Below, in pieces: positions 1 to 6,885 of a DNA stretch of 7,270 nt. The stretch is from positions 1 to 7,270 of the forward strand of contig CAZEAN010000203.1 in the NCBI GenBank assembly GCA_964510225.1. The letters run 5' to 3'. The stretch is from CAZEAN01 sp964510225 (lineage in GTDB: Bacteria; Planctomycetota; Planctomycetia; Isosphaerales; Isosphaeraceae). How positions within the stretch are numbered: position 1 is the stretch's first letter; every line of letters starts with the position of its first letter. A model generated the notes under the pieces. It did not search any database, had not been told where the DNA came from, and saw only the letters and a list, made by a program, of their open reading frames with translations. The position numbers were made by a program, and so were the translations under genes.

Positions 1-1
1 G

Positions 2-48
2 ATATGCGAACAAGCCGCGGCGGTCACGAAGAATCGGTTACAGTAGAA
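2..48 (+). repeat. Left terminal inverted repeat (47 bp)
   Basis: This stretch is the exact reverse complement of 7220-7266 over 47 bases. The match continues to 51/7217 with one mismatch (position 49 against 7219), and similarity then fades over the next 15-25 bases. The arm contains the 8-bp palindrome GCCGCGGC at 14-21. Only one base lies outside it. Perfect arms of this length are typical of transposon ends or of a dispersed repeat present in opposite orientations. I do not recognise the sequence as the end of a named IS family. Confidence 0.9.
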
Positions 49-93
49 TTAGAAGCCGGACAGGGAATGTGACCGTCATTGGTGAAGCTTCGG

Positions 94-118
94 GCTCGCG
101 ACGCCCTGGGTCGTGAGT
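94..118 (+). other. Hairpin beside the left repeat
   Basis: CTCGCGAC at 95-102 pairs with GTCGTGAG at 110-117, with one G-T wobble and a 7-base loop. The outer G94/T118 can add another wobble pair. It is followed at once by an AT-rich stretch (119-130) that includes TATTAT and TATGAT, both close to a -10 box, but no good -35 is visible at the right distance. It lies in the leader of the reductase gene and might act as a leader structure or block transcription entering from outside. The role is inferred. Confidence 0.35.
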
Positions 119-180
119 TATTATGATAAACATTGGAGCTTCGATGAGCTTTGGCTGATCCAAAAAAGGTGCTACAAGTG

Positions 181-1317
181 ATGTCCCAATCCTCAATCGA
201 GATTGACCGTCGGAAGTTCGTCGGAGCGAGCTTGAGCAGTGGTGTTGGGCTCGGAGCCTTTCTCGCAGGGCACGCCAACGCCTCATCTGCTAACGTTCAT
301 CCAGTTGCCCGCAATGTCCGATTGCCGAGGTCGGGATTCCAAACTCCTATCATCGGTGTTGGTTGTCCCTATCTTGCACGTTGGATAGGACAACAACGCC
401 CCCAGCGTGCCAAAGATGTGCTTCGGTATGCCTTTGATCAAGGCTTCCGCTTTTTTGATTCGGGCCAACTTTACGAGATTGATCCACTTGCAGGCGAGGC
501 AATCGCAGAATTCCGCGACAAAGTTTACATCTCGAACAAAACACATGCGGCCGGCCCCAATGCACCCGAATTAGTCCGAGCGCATGTCGAGGTCGCGCTG
601 AGCAACTACAAGACGGACTACATTGATTGCGTCAAGGTCCATAACGCGTTCCACTACGATAACAGTATGCGGGTGTTAGATGCGTTAGACACATTACGAA
701 ACGAGGGAAAGATTCGGCAGATTGGGATTTCGACTCATGTGTATTATGAGTTGGCTTATCAGTTAATCGACACCGGTCGGGTCGATGAGGTCATGATTGC
801 CAAAGGGTATTTCCCGAAAGGGTATTACCAAATGCTCTCCGAGCGTAACCGAGAGTTCAGGGAATTGGCCATCGGACGTGCTCACGAACTTGGGATGAAC
901 ATCATCGGAATGAAGTGTCTGGGCGGTATCTTGTTCAACCGTGATGGAACGAGATTTGTGCCTGACTTTGAGGAAGAAAAGATGGCGAAACTCCCTGGTG
1001 CAGCGATCCGATGGGGATTCGCAGACCCAAGGATCACGATGTATGCAATAGGAATGGACCAGGAGTCGGATGTTGACGCCGCGCTCGCGCTGATTTCGGG
1101 TGACATGACGTTCACGTTGGAAGATCGAGCACTTCTCGCGGAATTCTCGGCGCGACTCTGGGAATCCGAATTCATCACAAAAATGGAAAAGCCATTCACC
1201 AAGTCCGGAGAAGGCTATCTGGAACCCTATGTAGCTGGTCTTCTCCGCGACCAAGGTATCGACCCCGAACCCTACCGGCTCGAAGCGCTAAACCGCGCCA
1301 AGGGTGGTGGTGAATAG
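181..1317 (+). CDS. Tat-exported aldo/keto reductase
   Basis: This 378-residue protein belongs to the aldo/keto reductase superfamily, NAD(P)H-dependent (alpha/beta)8 barrels that interconvert carbonyls and alcohols. The expected catalytic tetrad is visible: Asp93 and Tyr98 in FFDSGQLY, Lys120 in ISNKTH and His154 in VKVHN. A later GKIRQIGIST segment also fits the family. The N-terminus is a twin-arginine signal: DRRKFVGAS at residues 9-17, a weakly hydrophobic stretch, then an Ala-Asn-Ala cleavage site near residue 34. The frame is open to a TTG at 151, but ATG 181 is preferred because it puts the RR motif about ten residues from the start and has AAAGG 11 nt upstream. No C-terminal iron-sulfur cluster motif is seen, unlike some relatives. 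The substrate is unknown. It is separated from the next gene by about 1.1 kb, so it is probably transcribed alone. Confidence 0.9.
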   Translation: MSQSSIEIDRRKFVGASLSSGVGLGAFLAGHANASSANVHPVARNVRLPRSGFQTPIIGVGCPYLARWIGQQRPQRAKDVLRYAFDQGFRFFDSGQLYEIDPLAGEAIAEFRDKVYISNKTHAAGPNAPELVRAHVEVALSNYKTDYIDCVKVHNAFHYDNSMRVLDALDTLRNEGKIRQIGISTHVYYELAYQLIDTGRVDEVMIAKGYFPKGYYQMLSERNREFRELAIGRAHELGMNIIGMKCLGGILFNRDGTRFVPDFEEEKMAKLPGAAIRWGFADPRITMYAIGMDQESDVDAALALISGDMTFTLEDRALLAEFSARLWESEFITKMEKPFTKSGEGYLEPYVAGLLRDQGIDPEPYRLEALNRAKGGGE

Positions 1318-1497
1318 TCGAAGTTGCTGCCCGAGATCGCTCTGGAGTGATCAAGGACCTGGCGAATCCGAGCAAATACTGAGATGACCATTCTCTTAAA
1401 AGCTTAGACGCCAATCGGCTTAGTCAACTCATGGACTTTCTCATCTACCGCCCTTCGTATAATTACCTTAGGTGCATCTTTGTTCCCAAAACCATCG

Positions 1498-1632
1498 ATG
1501 ATTGTGTTGTCTGCGGTTGCCCTCGTAGTCACGCTGGCTGAGCTGCAACATAAAAAGCCTAAGATGGCGCAACAATCAAGTATTGCTAACCGACACTTGA
1601 ATCTTCAGACCTCGTTGCTTCTTGGCCAATGA
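1498..1632 (+). CDS. Possible small membrane peptide or gene remnant
   Basis: From ATG 1498 the frame encodes 44 residues that begin with a hydrophobic helix (MIVLSAVALVVTLAELQ) followed by a basic stretch HKKPK, the arrangement of a single membrane segment with a cytoplasmic positive tail. The same frame is open back to 1408 without an upstream ATG, so it could also be the C-terminus of a larger membrane protein whose front half is lost. There is no good ribosome-binding site before 1498. No family is recognised, and chance remains a serious alternative. Confidence 0.2.
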   Translation: MIVLSAVALVVTLAELQHKKPKMAQQSSIANRHLNLQTSLLLGQ

Positions 1633-1892
1633 TTCATCGTCAGACTACTGCTTTCTTGAGACGTCGAGGAAGGGAATATCAAACGAAACGATCAACCCGA
1701 CTTTGGGGAATCTATTTCGCTGGCAGAATCGTGGGCTCCGTGCATCTCCACTAGGCGGGAGAGCCAAGCGAGTAAGCAATCGCAATATAAAGATGGGTCA
1801 TCAAGGTGGTTTGAGCATCGACGGTAGCTCTACTGAATCAAGGCTTAACAGCGGTCGAGCGTTGGAGATCCAACTTATCGGCATCGATTTTG

Positions 1893-2057
1893 CTAATAAA
1901 TAATGTTGCTTGTTGTACTCAGCGCCACGACGTCTGCGAACCACTTGCGAGCGTACTGTTTCTCAGCTAGCCTGTTGTAAAGACTCTGGCGATTCAGTTG
2001 TTCGGTCACGACTTCTTCGGCCTTATTCCGGTTAGTTTCCGGGTCGACAAACCGCTG
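1893..2057 (-). pseudogene. Possible decayed C-terminus of a glycosyltransferase-like gene
   Basis: Read on the minus strand, 54 codons are open between a TGA (2060-2058) and a TAG (1895-1893). The translation looks protein-like: RFVDPETNRNKAEEVV near the front, LYNRLAEKQYARKWF in the middle, and a final Tyr. The pattern (V-D-P, then an amphipathic helix, then L-Y-x-x-L-A and a basic helix ending in W-F) resembles the last two helices of GT-B fold (family 4) glycosyltransferases. There is no start codon, and upstream frames are broken by stops, so if real it is a remnant. The resemblance is by eye and weak. Confidence 0.25.
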
Positions 2058-2453
2058 TCACCGGATAGATCCAATTAAGCAGCTTCAGCGCACTGATCGC
2101 TCGGAATCGACGCACACGGGCTCAGTCGAAATCGGTGAGGTTTCTGTCCCGAAAAGTCGATCCGATGGATTGGGCAAGTGCTTTATCCTATTCGTCCTCG
2201 AATCGTTTCCGAATCGTCCGAGATCAGAAGACAAGACAACCCGAGTATAGGCGACATTTTCGTCACGATCACCCGGGTTGGTTCAGCAGCGATTGACGTC
2301 TCAGAGTCGCGTTGCGATTGAGACTTCAATCTTCCTTCCTGCGGGTCGAATCGCTCGCCAACTCTCACTCGACCTCGACTTGAGCAAGAGTAATGAAGTT
2401 GGTCCGATACTCAGTCCCGTAGTCGCTCCCGCTTCCGAGGTTCTCACACGACC

Positions 2454-2458
2454 GGAGG
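2454..2458 (+). promoter_or_regulatory. Ribosome-binding site deciding the nitrilase start
   Basis: GGAGG lies only 4 nt before ATG 2463, shorter than the usual 5-9 nt. A second candidate, GGGGA at 2500-2504, sits 6 nt before an in-frame ATG at 2511. The two starts differ by 16 hydrophobic residues, so the choice decides whether the protein has an N-terminal membrane segment. Confidence 0.4.
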
Positions 2459-2462
2459 GCCG

Positions 2463-4361
2463 ATGGTCACGACTCTGGTGGTTGGATTCGTCGTGCTCTG
2501 GGGATTGATCATGCTTCAATCACTTGAATTCCATTCGCGTGATCAAGAATCGAACCTCAAGCCGTTTCTAGTGGGGGCGATCCAAATTAATCCTCGGATC
2601 TACCTCAAAGACCGGAACGTCAGGCGCTTGGCCGATCGAGTCGTTGAGGCAGCTGAACAGGGATCGAAAGTGATCGTTGCGCCAGAAATGGCGACCACGG
2701 GTCTCCTCTATCGGGATCGTGATGACATCGCACCGTTTGTCGAGCCGATCCCTGGACCAACCACCGAGATCTTTGCCGGAATCGCAGCGAAGTACAGGTG
2801 TTACGTCGCCCTCGGGATGCCAGAGGTCGACCCCAATACGGGACTCTTTTACAACTCGATGGCCCTCGTTGGTCCTCAAGGCCTTGTCGGTTGCTATCGA
2901 AAGACGCACCTCTGGGAAACCGACGCCCACTGGTCCGCCTGGGGGAACTTCGGTGTTCCCGTCTTCGAGACCGAGTTTGGCCGAATTGCGATGTTGGTCT
3001 GCCAGGATGGCAATTACATCGAGACCTTTCGGCTCGCGATGCTCGGAGGAGCAGACCTAGTCTGTTTTGCCACCAATAGCTCAGGACAGACCATTGCCCA
3101 TCTTCAAGCGCGAGCTTTACAAAACAGCCTCTACATCATCAGCGCCAACCGGTCCAACGATGAGATTGATGCCCGATCTGGAACACCCTTTGCCAAAAAA
3201 GGGTGCAGTGCAATCTGGTCGCCGACGGGTGAAAAGCTTGTTGAAGCAGGGAAGAACACCGAAGAAACCGTGACCGCACTCCTCGATCCCGCTCACTTTG
3301 GTCAGAAACCACAATGGATCGAGCAACGGCAGCCTGAAAACTACCGTGATCTCGTCCGTCATATCGCCCCCTGGAACGTCGTGGCCACAGATCGCTCTCG
3401 GAAAGTCCGCGCGATCGCCCTACAGTACGAACCGATTCCGGGCGATGTGACGAACAACCTCGAGGCAGTCGAGGAGATGGTGGCACAATCGATTAACGAA
3501 GACCCGCCTAACAGTGGTGAAGCGACCCTCGTCGTACTCCCGGAACTCTCCTTCACTGGGCCTGTCTCCACCGATACGGCTCCCCATCATGCAGAGCGAC
3601 TTGATGGTCGAACCGTCCGCTACGTCGCGCGGCTCGCTCAGCGATATCGAGCCACAATTGTCTTCGGGATGATCGAAGAGAGTACCGAAGGTCTCTACAA
3701 TGTGGCAGCCCTCGTTGGACCCAAAGGTGATTTCATCGGCCGTGCCCGGAAGGTCCATCTTGACCCTCAAGAACGAGCGTGGGCACTCCCCGGCGAACGC
3801 TTTCGGGTCTTCACCACCACAGACTTGGGACGAATCGGTCTTCTTGTTGGTGCCGACGCATACTATCCCGAGTCCGGTGCAATCCTCGGGATTGAGCGAG
3901 CCGACCTCGTTGCCGTTTCCTCGTCCTGGCACGGTGAAGTTGCCGGGGATGGTGCGATCCAGATGGATCCAGAAGTCCATCCCCATGCGAGTCTCGGCGG
4001 GATGGTGCTCTGGGATGATTTGGCCTCCTCGAACTACTTTTATGTTGTCGCGGCCAACTTTGTCGGGACAGACCGAGGCTATCTTGGTCGGAGTGGGATC
4101 TACTCCCTTGATCCTATTTACGGTATCGTCTCCCCGGCAATTGCTTGCACCAACTGTGCAGAGATCATTTCAGGACGGTTCCGAACCCTCCACAATGGTG
4201 TAAAGAAGCACTGGATCGACCAACAGCGCTACATTGGCTCGCGGCGCCCTGATGACCTGTACCACGAGATCATTAGGAAAGCTCAACACCGAGATGTTGA
4301 GCAGGTGACCTATCCGATTGTCGAACACCAGCAACGATCGCGGACAATCCAAGAGGCGTGA
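2463..4361 (+). CDS. Tandem two-domain nitrilase-superfamily (carbon-nitrogen hydrolase) protein
   Basis: The 632-residue product is about twice the usual nitrilase length because two C-N hydrolase domains are fused. Domain 1 (about 35-310) has the full Glu-Lys-Cys set: Glu75 in VAPEMATTG, Lys147 in CYRKTHLWE and Cys180 in MLVCQDGN. Domain 2 (about 316-600) keeps Glu361 (VLPELSFTG) and Lys430 (GRARKVHLD), but the cysteine position reads LLVGADAYYPE, so Gly463 replaces Cys and the domain should be catalytically dead. Active members hydrolyse nitriles, amides or carbamoyl groups through a Cys thioester; the substrate here is unknown. If ATG 2463 is used, residues 1-21 form a hydrophobic stretch without basic residues (possible membrane anchor). 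Starting at ATG 2511 (616 aa) removes most of it and is a real alternative. The gene ends 9 nt from the convergent MurL-like gene. Confidence 0.9.
   Translation: MVTTLVVGFVVLWGLIMLQSLEFHSRDQESNLKPFLVGAIQINPRIYLKDRNVRRLADRVVEAAEQGSKVIVAPEMATTGLLYRDRDDIAPFVEPIPGPTTEIFAGIAAKYRCYVALGMPEVDPNTGLFYNSMALVGPQGLVGCYRKTHLWETDAHWSAWGNFGVPVFETEFGRIAMLVCQDGNYIETFRLAMLGGADLVCFATNSSGQTIAHLQARALQNSLYIISANRSNDEIDARSGTPFAKKGCSAIWSPTGEKLVEAGKNTEETVTALLDPAHFGQKPQWIEQRQPENYRDLVRHIAPWNVVATDRSRKVRAIALQYEPIPGDVTNNLEAVEEMVAQSINEDPPNSGEATLVVLPELSFTGPVSTDTAPHHAERLDGRTVRYVARLAQRYRATIVFGMIEESTEGLYNVAALVGPKGDFIGRARKVHLDPQERAWALPGERFRVFTTTDLGRIGLLVGADAYYPESGAILGIERADLVAVSSSWHGEVAGDGAIQMDPEVHPHASLGGMVLWDDLASSNYFYVVAANFVGTDRGYLGRSGIYSLDPIYGIVSPAIACTNCAEIISGRFRTLHNGVKKHWIDQQRYIGSRRPDDLYHEIIRKAQHRDVEQVTYPIVEHQQRSRTIQEA
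3184..3205. other. Short perfect inverted repeat inside the nitrilase gene
   Basis: CACCCTTT (3184-3191) and AAAGGGTG (3198-3205) form an 8-bp perfect stem with a 6-base loop. It lies in coding sequence of domain 1. An 8-bp match is expected about once by chance in a window this size, so no function is claimed. Confidence 0.2.
4281..4302 (-). terminator. Candidate terminator of the minus-strand unit inside the nitrilase gene end
   Basis: GCTCAACA (4281-4288) and TGTTGAGC (4295-4302) make a perfect 8-bp stem with a 6-base loop. Read on the minus strand, it lies about 70 nt past the stop of the MurL-like gene and is followed by TTTCCTAATG, a short and weak T run. No better terminator fits in the 9-nt gap between the convergent genes. 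It would have to sit within the nitrilase coding region. The T run is poor, so termination is uncertain. Confidence 0.3.
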
Positions 4362-4370
4362 AGAACAGTA

Positions 4371-5852
4371 TTAGCCGCTCAACTGAATCGGACCTGCATC
4401 AAGTTGAGGCCTGACCTTCGCCCAGATCCAATCGGGGATCCGATGGTGTTCGTCATAGATCGCACCAAACTGTTGTTCAATTCGGGAAAAGTAGGACTCG
4501 ACTGATCCGATCTCCGGTAACACTCGATTCCGGAAGATCTCCAGCGCAAGACCTCGGCAACCCCGCTTCATGGAGCGATAAAAGTAGTATTGAACCTCCT
4601 CGGGTTGTCCAACACATTCCCAAGGAATGTAGCCATGGAGTCCCAGCAGTTCTTCCCAGACCTTAGTATTTGCCTCTACGTTGAAGAGATCCTCTCCGAA
4701 CGCCCAGACGACTTCTTGATGATCGCCAAAGGCTGAGAAGCCTACGAACACATAGGCACACTTCTCGCAACGGCCACACCATGGCTTCTCGATGTTGCAA
4801 GAGTTCGTTCCATAGGGCAAGTTACCACCTAGTCGAAATAGGGCTTCAAAGATCCGGAGATCGTGGACCGCTTTCGTGAGACTCACACGATCAATCCCTT
4901 GAAAGAGGGATTGATAATATTGAGATAATAAGTGCTCGCTCTCAACACTTTTTGCCCATTGATGTGCGATGGGTTCATCCGTTTCAGGAATCCGGAGGTT
5001 CGGAGCGTCGGCGCTCTTCTCGTTGCCAAAGAGCTGGATCGAGATGTTCTCAGCAGCCTGGACTGGAACGAGTGCAATTGACATAAAATACACTTCACCG
5101 GCCTCAATCCGAAACGGTTTCTCGATGCCATGAGAGTGGACCCTTGGTGAAATACCGTGAGTCTTCATCCGTTGATCAAGCCAGCCGTAATAGTCGTCAT
5201 GGTAACGGATAAGGTGGTGTTGTTCGTGCGTCAACACATCGTTGACTTGCACAAACAACTTGTGTTGCTTCTCCAAATCACCATAAAGATCGAACAAATA
5301 GGTTACCAGGTCGTGTCTAAGCTGAGCTGTCTTAATCAAGAGGCTGCAAAGCAGGCTATCCTTGCCCGAACCTGACGCAATCATGACCTTCCTCTGGTCA
5401 TGCGACGGAGTGATTACCCAAATCGGTCGGACCGCATGACTACCAAGACTGTCAACGTCGTAATGTAACTCTGGATGTTGATAGGCAAGATCATTGAGTT
5501 GAAAGCGATGTTCGCTCCAATGCCGAGGCATGCTTGTCTGAAGTACAGGAACAGTCTCGGGTAGTACCCATTTTTCGAATCGGGAAAAATCAAAGACCCG
5601 AGGGAGAACTGCGCCGTAACGGAGTCCGCCAATCACCCCGAGCGTCGCAGCAAATGTCTGTAGTGCAGCCCCTGGATCGTGTTGACCAGCACGTTCACCA
5701 ACCTTCTGAAGAATCCCAGGTTGATACTCCAGAAGTACAGTATTGAGAAAACCATCTACCCTATACTGGAACACGATTTGATCCTGCTCAATTTCTAGAT
5801 CGACAAACTCAATATGGTTCACCGGAAAGTTAGGATATAGGGAGCCTTCCAT
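4371..5852 (-). CDS. PP-loop ATP-utilising protein, MurL epimerase-like
   Basis: The 493-residue product carries an ATP-pyrophosphatase PP-loop, SGSGKDSLL (residues 160-168), a GNEKSAD motif (276-282), HQWAKS (297-302) and a cysteine group NSCNIEKPWCGRCEKCAYVF with Cys352, 359, 362 and 365, probably zinc-binding. From memory, this order of motifs matches MurL, the ATP-dependent epimerase converting the terminal L-Glu of UDP-MurNAc-L-Ala-L-Glu to D-Glu (known from Xanthomonas). QueC-like and asparagine-synthase-like PP-loop enzymes share only the first motif. The expected partner ligase MurD2 is not in the window, so the substrate may be another peptide or amino-acid conjugate. ATG 5852 is chosen because AGGAG lies 7 nt upstream. 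The frame is open to a TTG at 5939 overlapping the methyltransferase end, which is less likely. It follows the methyltransferase by 79 nt, probably in one transcript. Confidence 0.75.
   Translation of the reverse strand: MEGSLYPNFPVNHIEFVDLEIEQDQIVFQYRVDGFLNTVLLEYQPGILQKVGERAGQHDPGAALQTFAATLGVIGGLRYGAVLPRVFDFSRFEKWVLPETVPVLQTSMPRHWSEHRFQLNDLAYQHPELHYDVDSLGSHAVRPIWVITPSHDQRKVMIASGSGKDSLLCSLLIKTAQLRHDLVTYLFDLYGDLEKQHKLFVQVNDVLTHEQHHLIRYHDDYYGWLDQRMKTHGISPRVHSHGIEKPFRIEAGEVYFMSIALVPVQAAENISIQLFGNEKSADAPNLRIPETDEPIAHQWAKSVESEHLLSQYYQSLFQGIDRVSLTKAVHDLRIFEALFRLGGNLPYGTNSCNIEKPWCGRCEKCAYVFVGFSAFGDHQEVVWAFGEDLFNVEANTKVWEELLGLHGYIPWECVGQPEEVQYYFYRSMKRGCRGLALEIFRNRVLPEIGSVESYFSRIEQQFGAIYDEHHRIPDWIWAKVRPQLDAGPIQLSG
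4890..4915. other. Perfect 10-bp hairpin inside the MurL-like gene
   Basis: ATCAATCCCT (4890-4899) and AGGGATTGAT (4906-4915) form a perfect 10-bp stem with a 6-base loop inside coding sequence (around the YQSLFQGID segment). A stem this long and exact is unlikely by chance in 7 kb but not impossible. It could slow translation or transcription; no function is shown. Confidence 0.4.
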
Positions 5853-5859
5853 GGGGTTA

Positions 5860-5864
5860 CTCCT
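5860..5864 (-). promoter_or_regulatory. Ribosome-binding site of the MurL-like gene
   Basis: On the minus strand AGGAG lies 7 nt before ATG 5852. This near-ideal spacing decides the start against the upstream TTG at 5939. Confidence 0.7.
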
Positions 5865-5931
5865 GAGAGTTGGTCTTGGACTGGACCCTCGGAATGGGTG
5901 GTCCCGGTTGATCTGGATGGTCAGACAACAC

Positions 5932-6885
5932 TCATTCAATAGATTTTGACCGTGTCCCGGCGACGTTCACGCCGCTCCCGATGATGAGGTTCTGGTCATA
6001 CGCCCAATCATAGAGCCGACCAGATTTAGCAGGTCTTAAGTCGATCAAGTCATGATAGCCTTCTTCATCAAACCAAGTCTGAAGTTCGTCGAGTCGATGG
6101 TGGGACTGATATCGAGGAGCATACCAATCGAAATTATCGCAAACCCTGAGTGTCCAATCGGGGTGGTTCGAAAAGTTTACGATCTTGTTAAGTGTCTTAT
6201 TGAGGACCGGAATAGAACCCAAGATGCCAAGACCCAGACACGCTGGTTCCAAGACTTGTACTGGTAATCGGGTTGTAACTGCTCGGATTCCTTGATTAAC
6301 CCACTCTTGGAGAAGTACGTTACGACGGTAGAGCCAGACAGAAAGGTGACCACCTCGCTTCACACAACGCGCGACTTGCGAAAACGCAGCTCGAGGGTCA
6401 GAGCTATGGTGGAGCACACCGATCGAGAAGGCAACATCGAATGATTCCTGGACCAACGGAAGCTTGAGCAAGTCTGCTTGCAGGATCGTCACATTCGGAA
6501 AATCTGCCGTGATTGCGGCCGCCTTCTCAACCGCATTACTTAGATCAACACCGACTACTGTAGCGCCATAACTACCGAGGAGCCTTGCATAGCGTCCCCC
6601 TCCACAACCAGCATCGAGTACCCGAGCCCCTTTGAGATCCCGAGGATCGAGCCCGGTCTTCACGCGAAAGACGGCTTCGTCCTCTTCGTCTCGTGCAACA
6701 TCATAGCGGTTCCACTGACGTCCAAAACTCTCCACATAGTGCTCATGAGAGAGGCGTGGAACACCCTTCACGATCGGGTAAGTCGAGCTGCAATTGTCAC
6801 ATCGGAGGGACTCTGAAGCGGTAACTGCTACAAGGGTACCAGCGCAACTCGGGCACCGGATCAGGGATCGTAGTTCAGGATTCAA
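5932..6885 (-). CDS. SAM-dependent methyltransferase with N-terminal zinc ribbon
   Basis: This 317-residue class I methyltransferase starts with a Trm112-like zinc ribbon: Cys11 and Cys14 (CPSC), Cys29 and Cys32 (CDNC), then YPIVKGVPRL. The SAM-binding core follows, with motif I VLDAGCGGGRYA (89-100), the acidic end of strand 2 in VGVDLS (111-116), Asp138 in QADLL and SIGVLHHSSDP (154-164). The C-terminal part contains NFDWYAPRYQSHH (251-263), which I recall from methyltransferases of sugar and secondary-metabolite gene clusters. The substrate cannot be named. The start is TTG 6885: the preceding codon in frame is a stop, and GGAGAGG lies 9 nt upstream. It is the first gene of the minus-strand unit, ahead of the MurL-like gene, so both products probably act on the same class of molecule. 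Confidence 0.88.
   Translation of the reverse strand: MNPELRSLIRCPSCAGTLVAVTASESLRCDNCSSTYPIVKGVPRLSHEHYVESFGRQWNRYDVARDEEDEAVFRVKTGLDPRDLKGARVLDAGCGGGRYARLLGSYGATVVGVDLSNAVEKAAAITADFPNVTILQADLLKLPLVQESFDVAFSIGVLHHSSDPRAAFSQVARCVKRGGHLSVWLYRRNVLLQEWVNQGIRAVTTRLPVQVLEPACLGLGILGSIPVLNKTLNKIVNFSNHPDWTLRVCDNFDWYAPRYQSHHRLDELQTWFDEEGYHDLIDLRPAKSGRLYDWAYDQNLIIGSGVNVAGTRSKSIE

Larger units (their letters stand above)
1318..2462. other. Long region without a convincing gene
   Basis: These 1,145 bases between the reductase and the nitrilase gene hold no open frame with a recognisable product. An open frame from a TTG at 1622 to 1903 (+, 93 codons) gives a low-complexity, basic, Ser/Asn-rich translation with no family resemblance and is probably not a gene. 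Two short stretches look more protein-like and are listed separately: 1498-1632 (+) and 1893-2057 (-). Near 2237-2331 there are short repeats: a CAACCCG/CGGGTTG inverted pair 30 bases apart (2237-2243, 2274-2280), GCGATTGA repeated 25 bases apart (2289, 2314), and a small hairpin GATTGA-GACT-TCAATC (2316-2331). I infer decayed genes plus regulatory sequence for the nitrilase gene. No clear promoter or terminator was found. Confidence 0.6.

Noticed and set aside
763..1254. 163-codon open frame on the minus strand opposite the reductase gene
   Set aside because: It lies wholly inside a gene with a full family match, and its translation has no recognisable features. It is a shadow of the real reading frame.
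1622..1903. 93-codon plus-strand frame starting at a TTG
   Set aside because: It has no ribosome-binding site, a low-complexity basic composition and no family likeness, so it was treated as non-coding in the gap description.
3184..3205. 8-bp stem considered as a terminator within the nitrilase gene
   Set aside because: It lies mid-gene with no following T run in the coding direction, and a stem of this size is expected about once by chance.
3420..3986. 188-codon minus-strand open frame inside the nitrilase gene
   Set aside because: It sits opposite domain 2, which has clear motifs. The long antisense frame follows from codon bias.
5853..5939. TTG 5939 as the start of the MurL-like protein
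   Set aside because: It would overlap the methyltransferase stop. The extra 29 residues look unlike a folded domain, while ATG 5852 has an excellent AGGAG 7 nt upstream.
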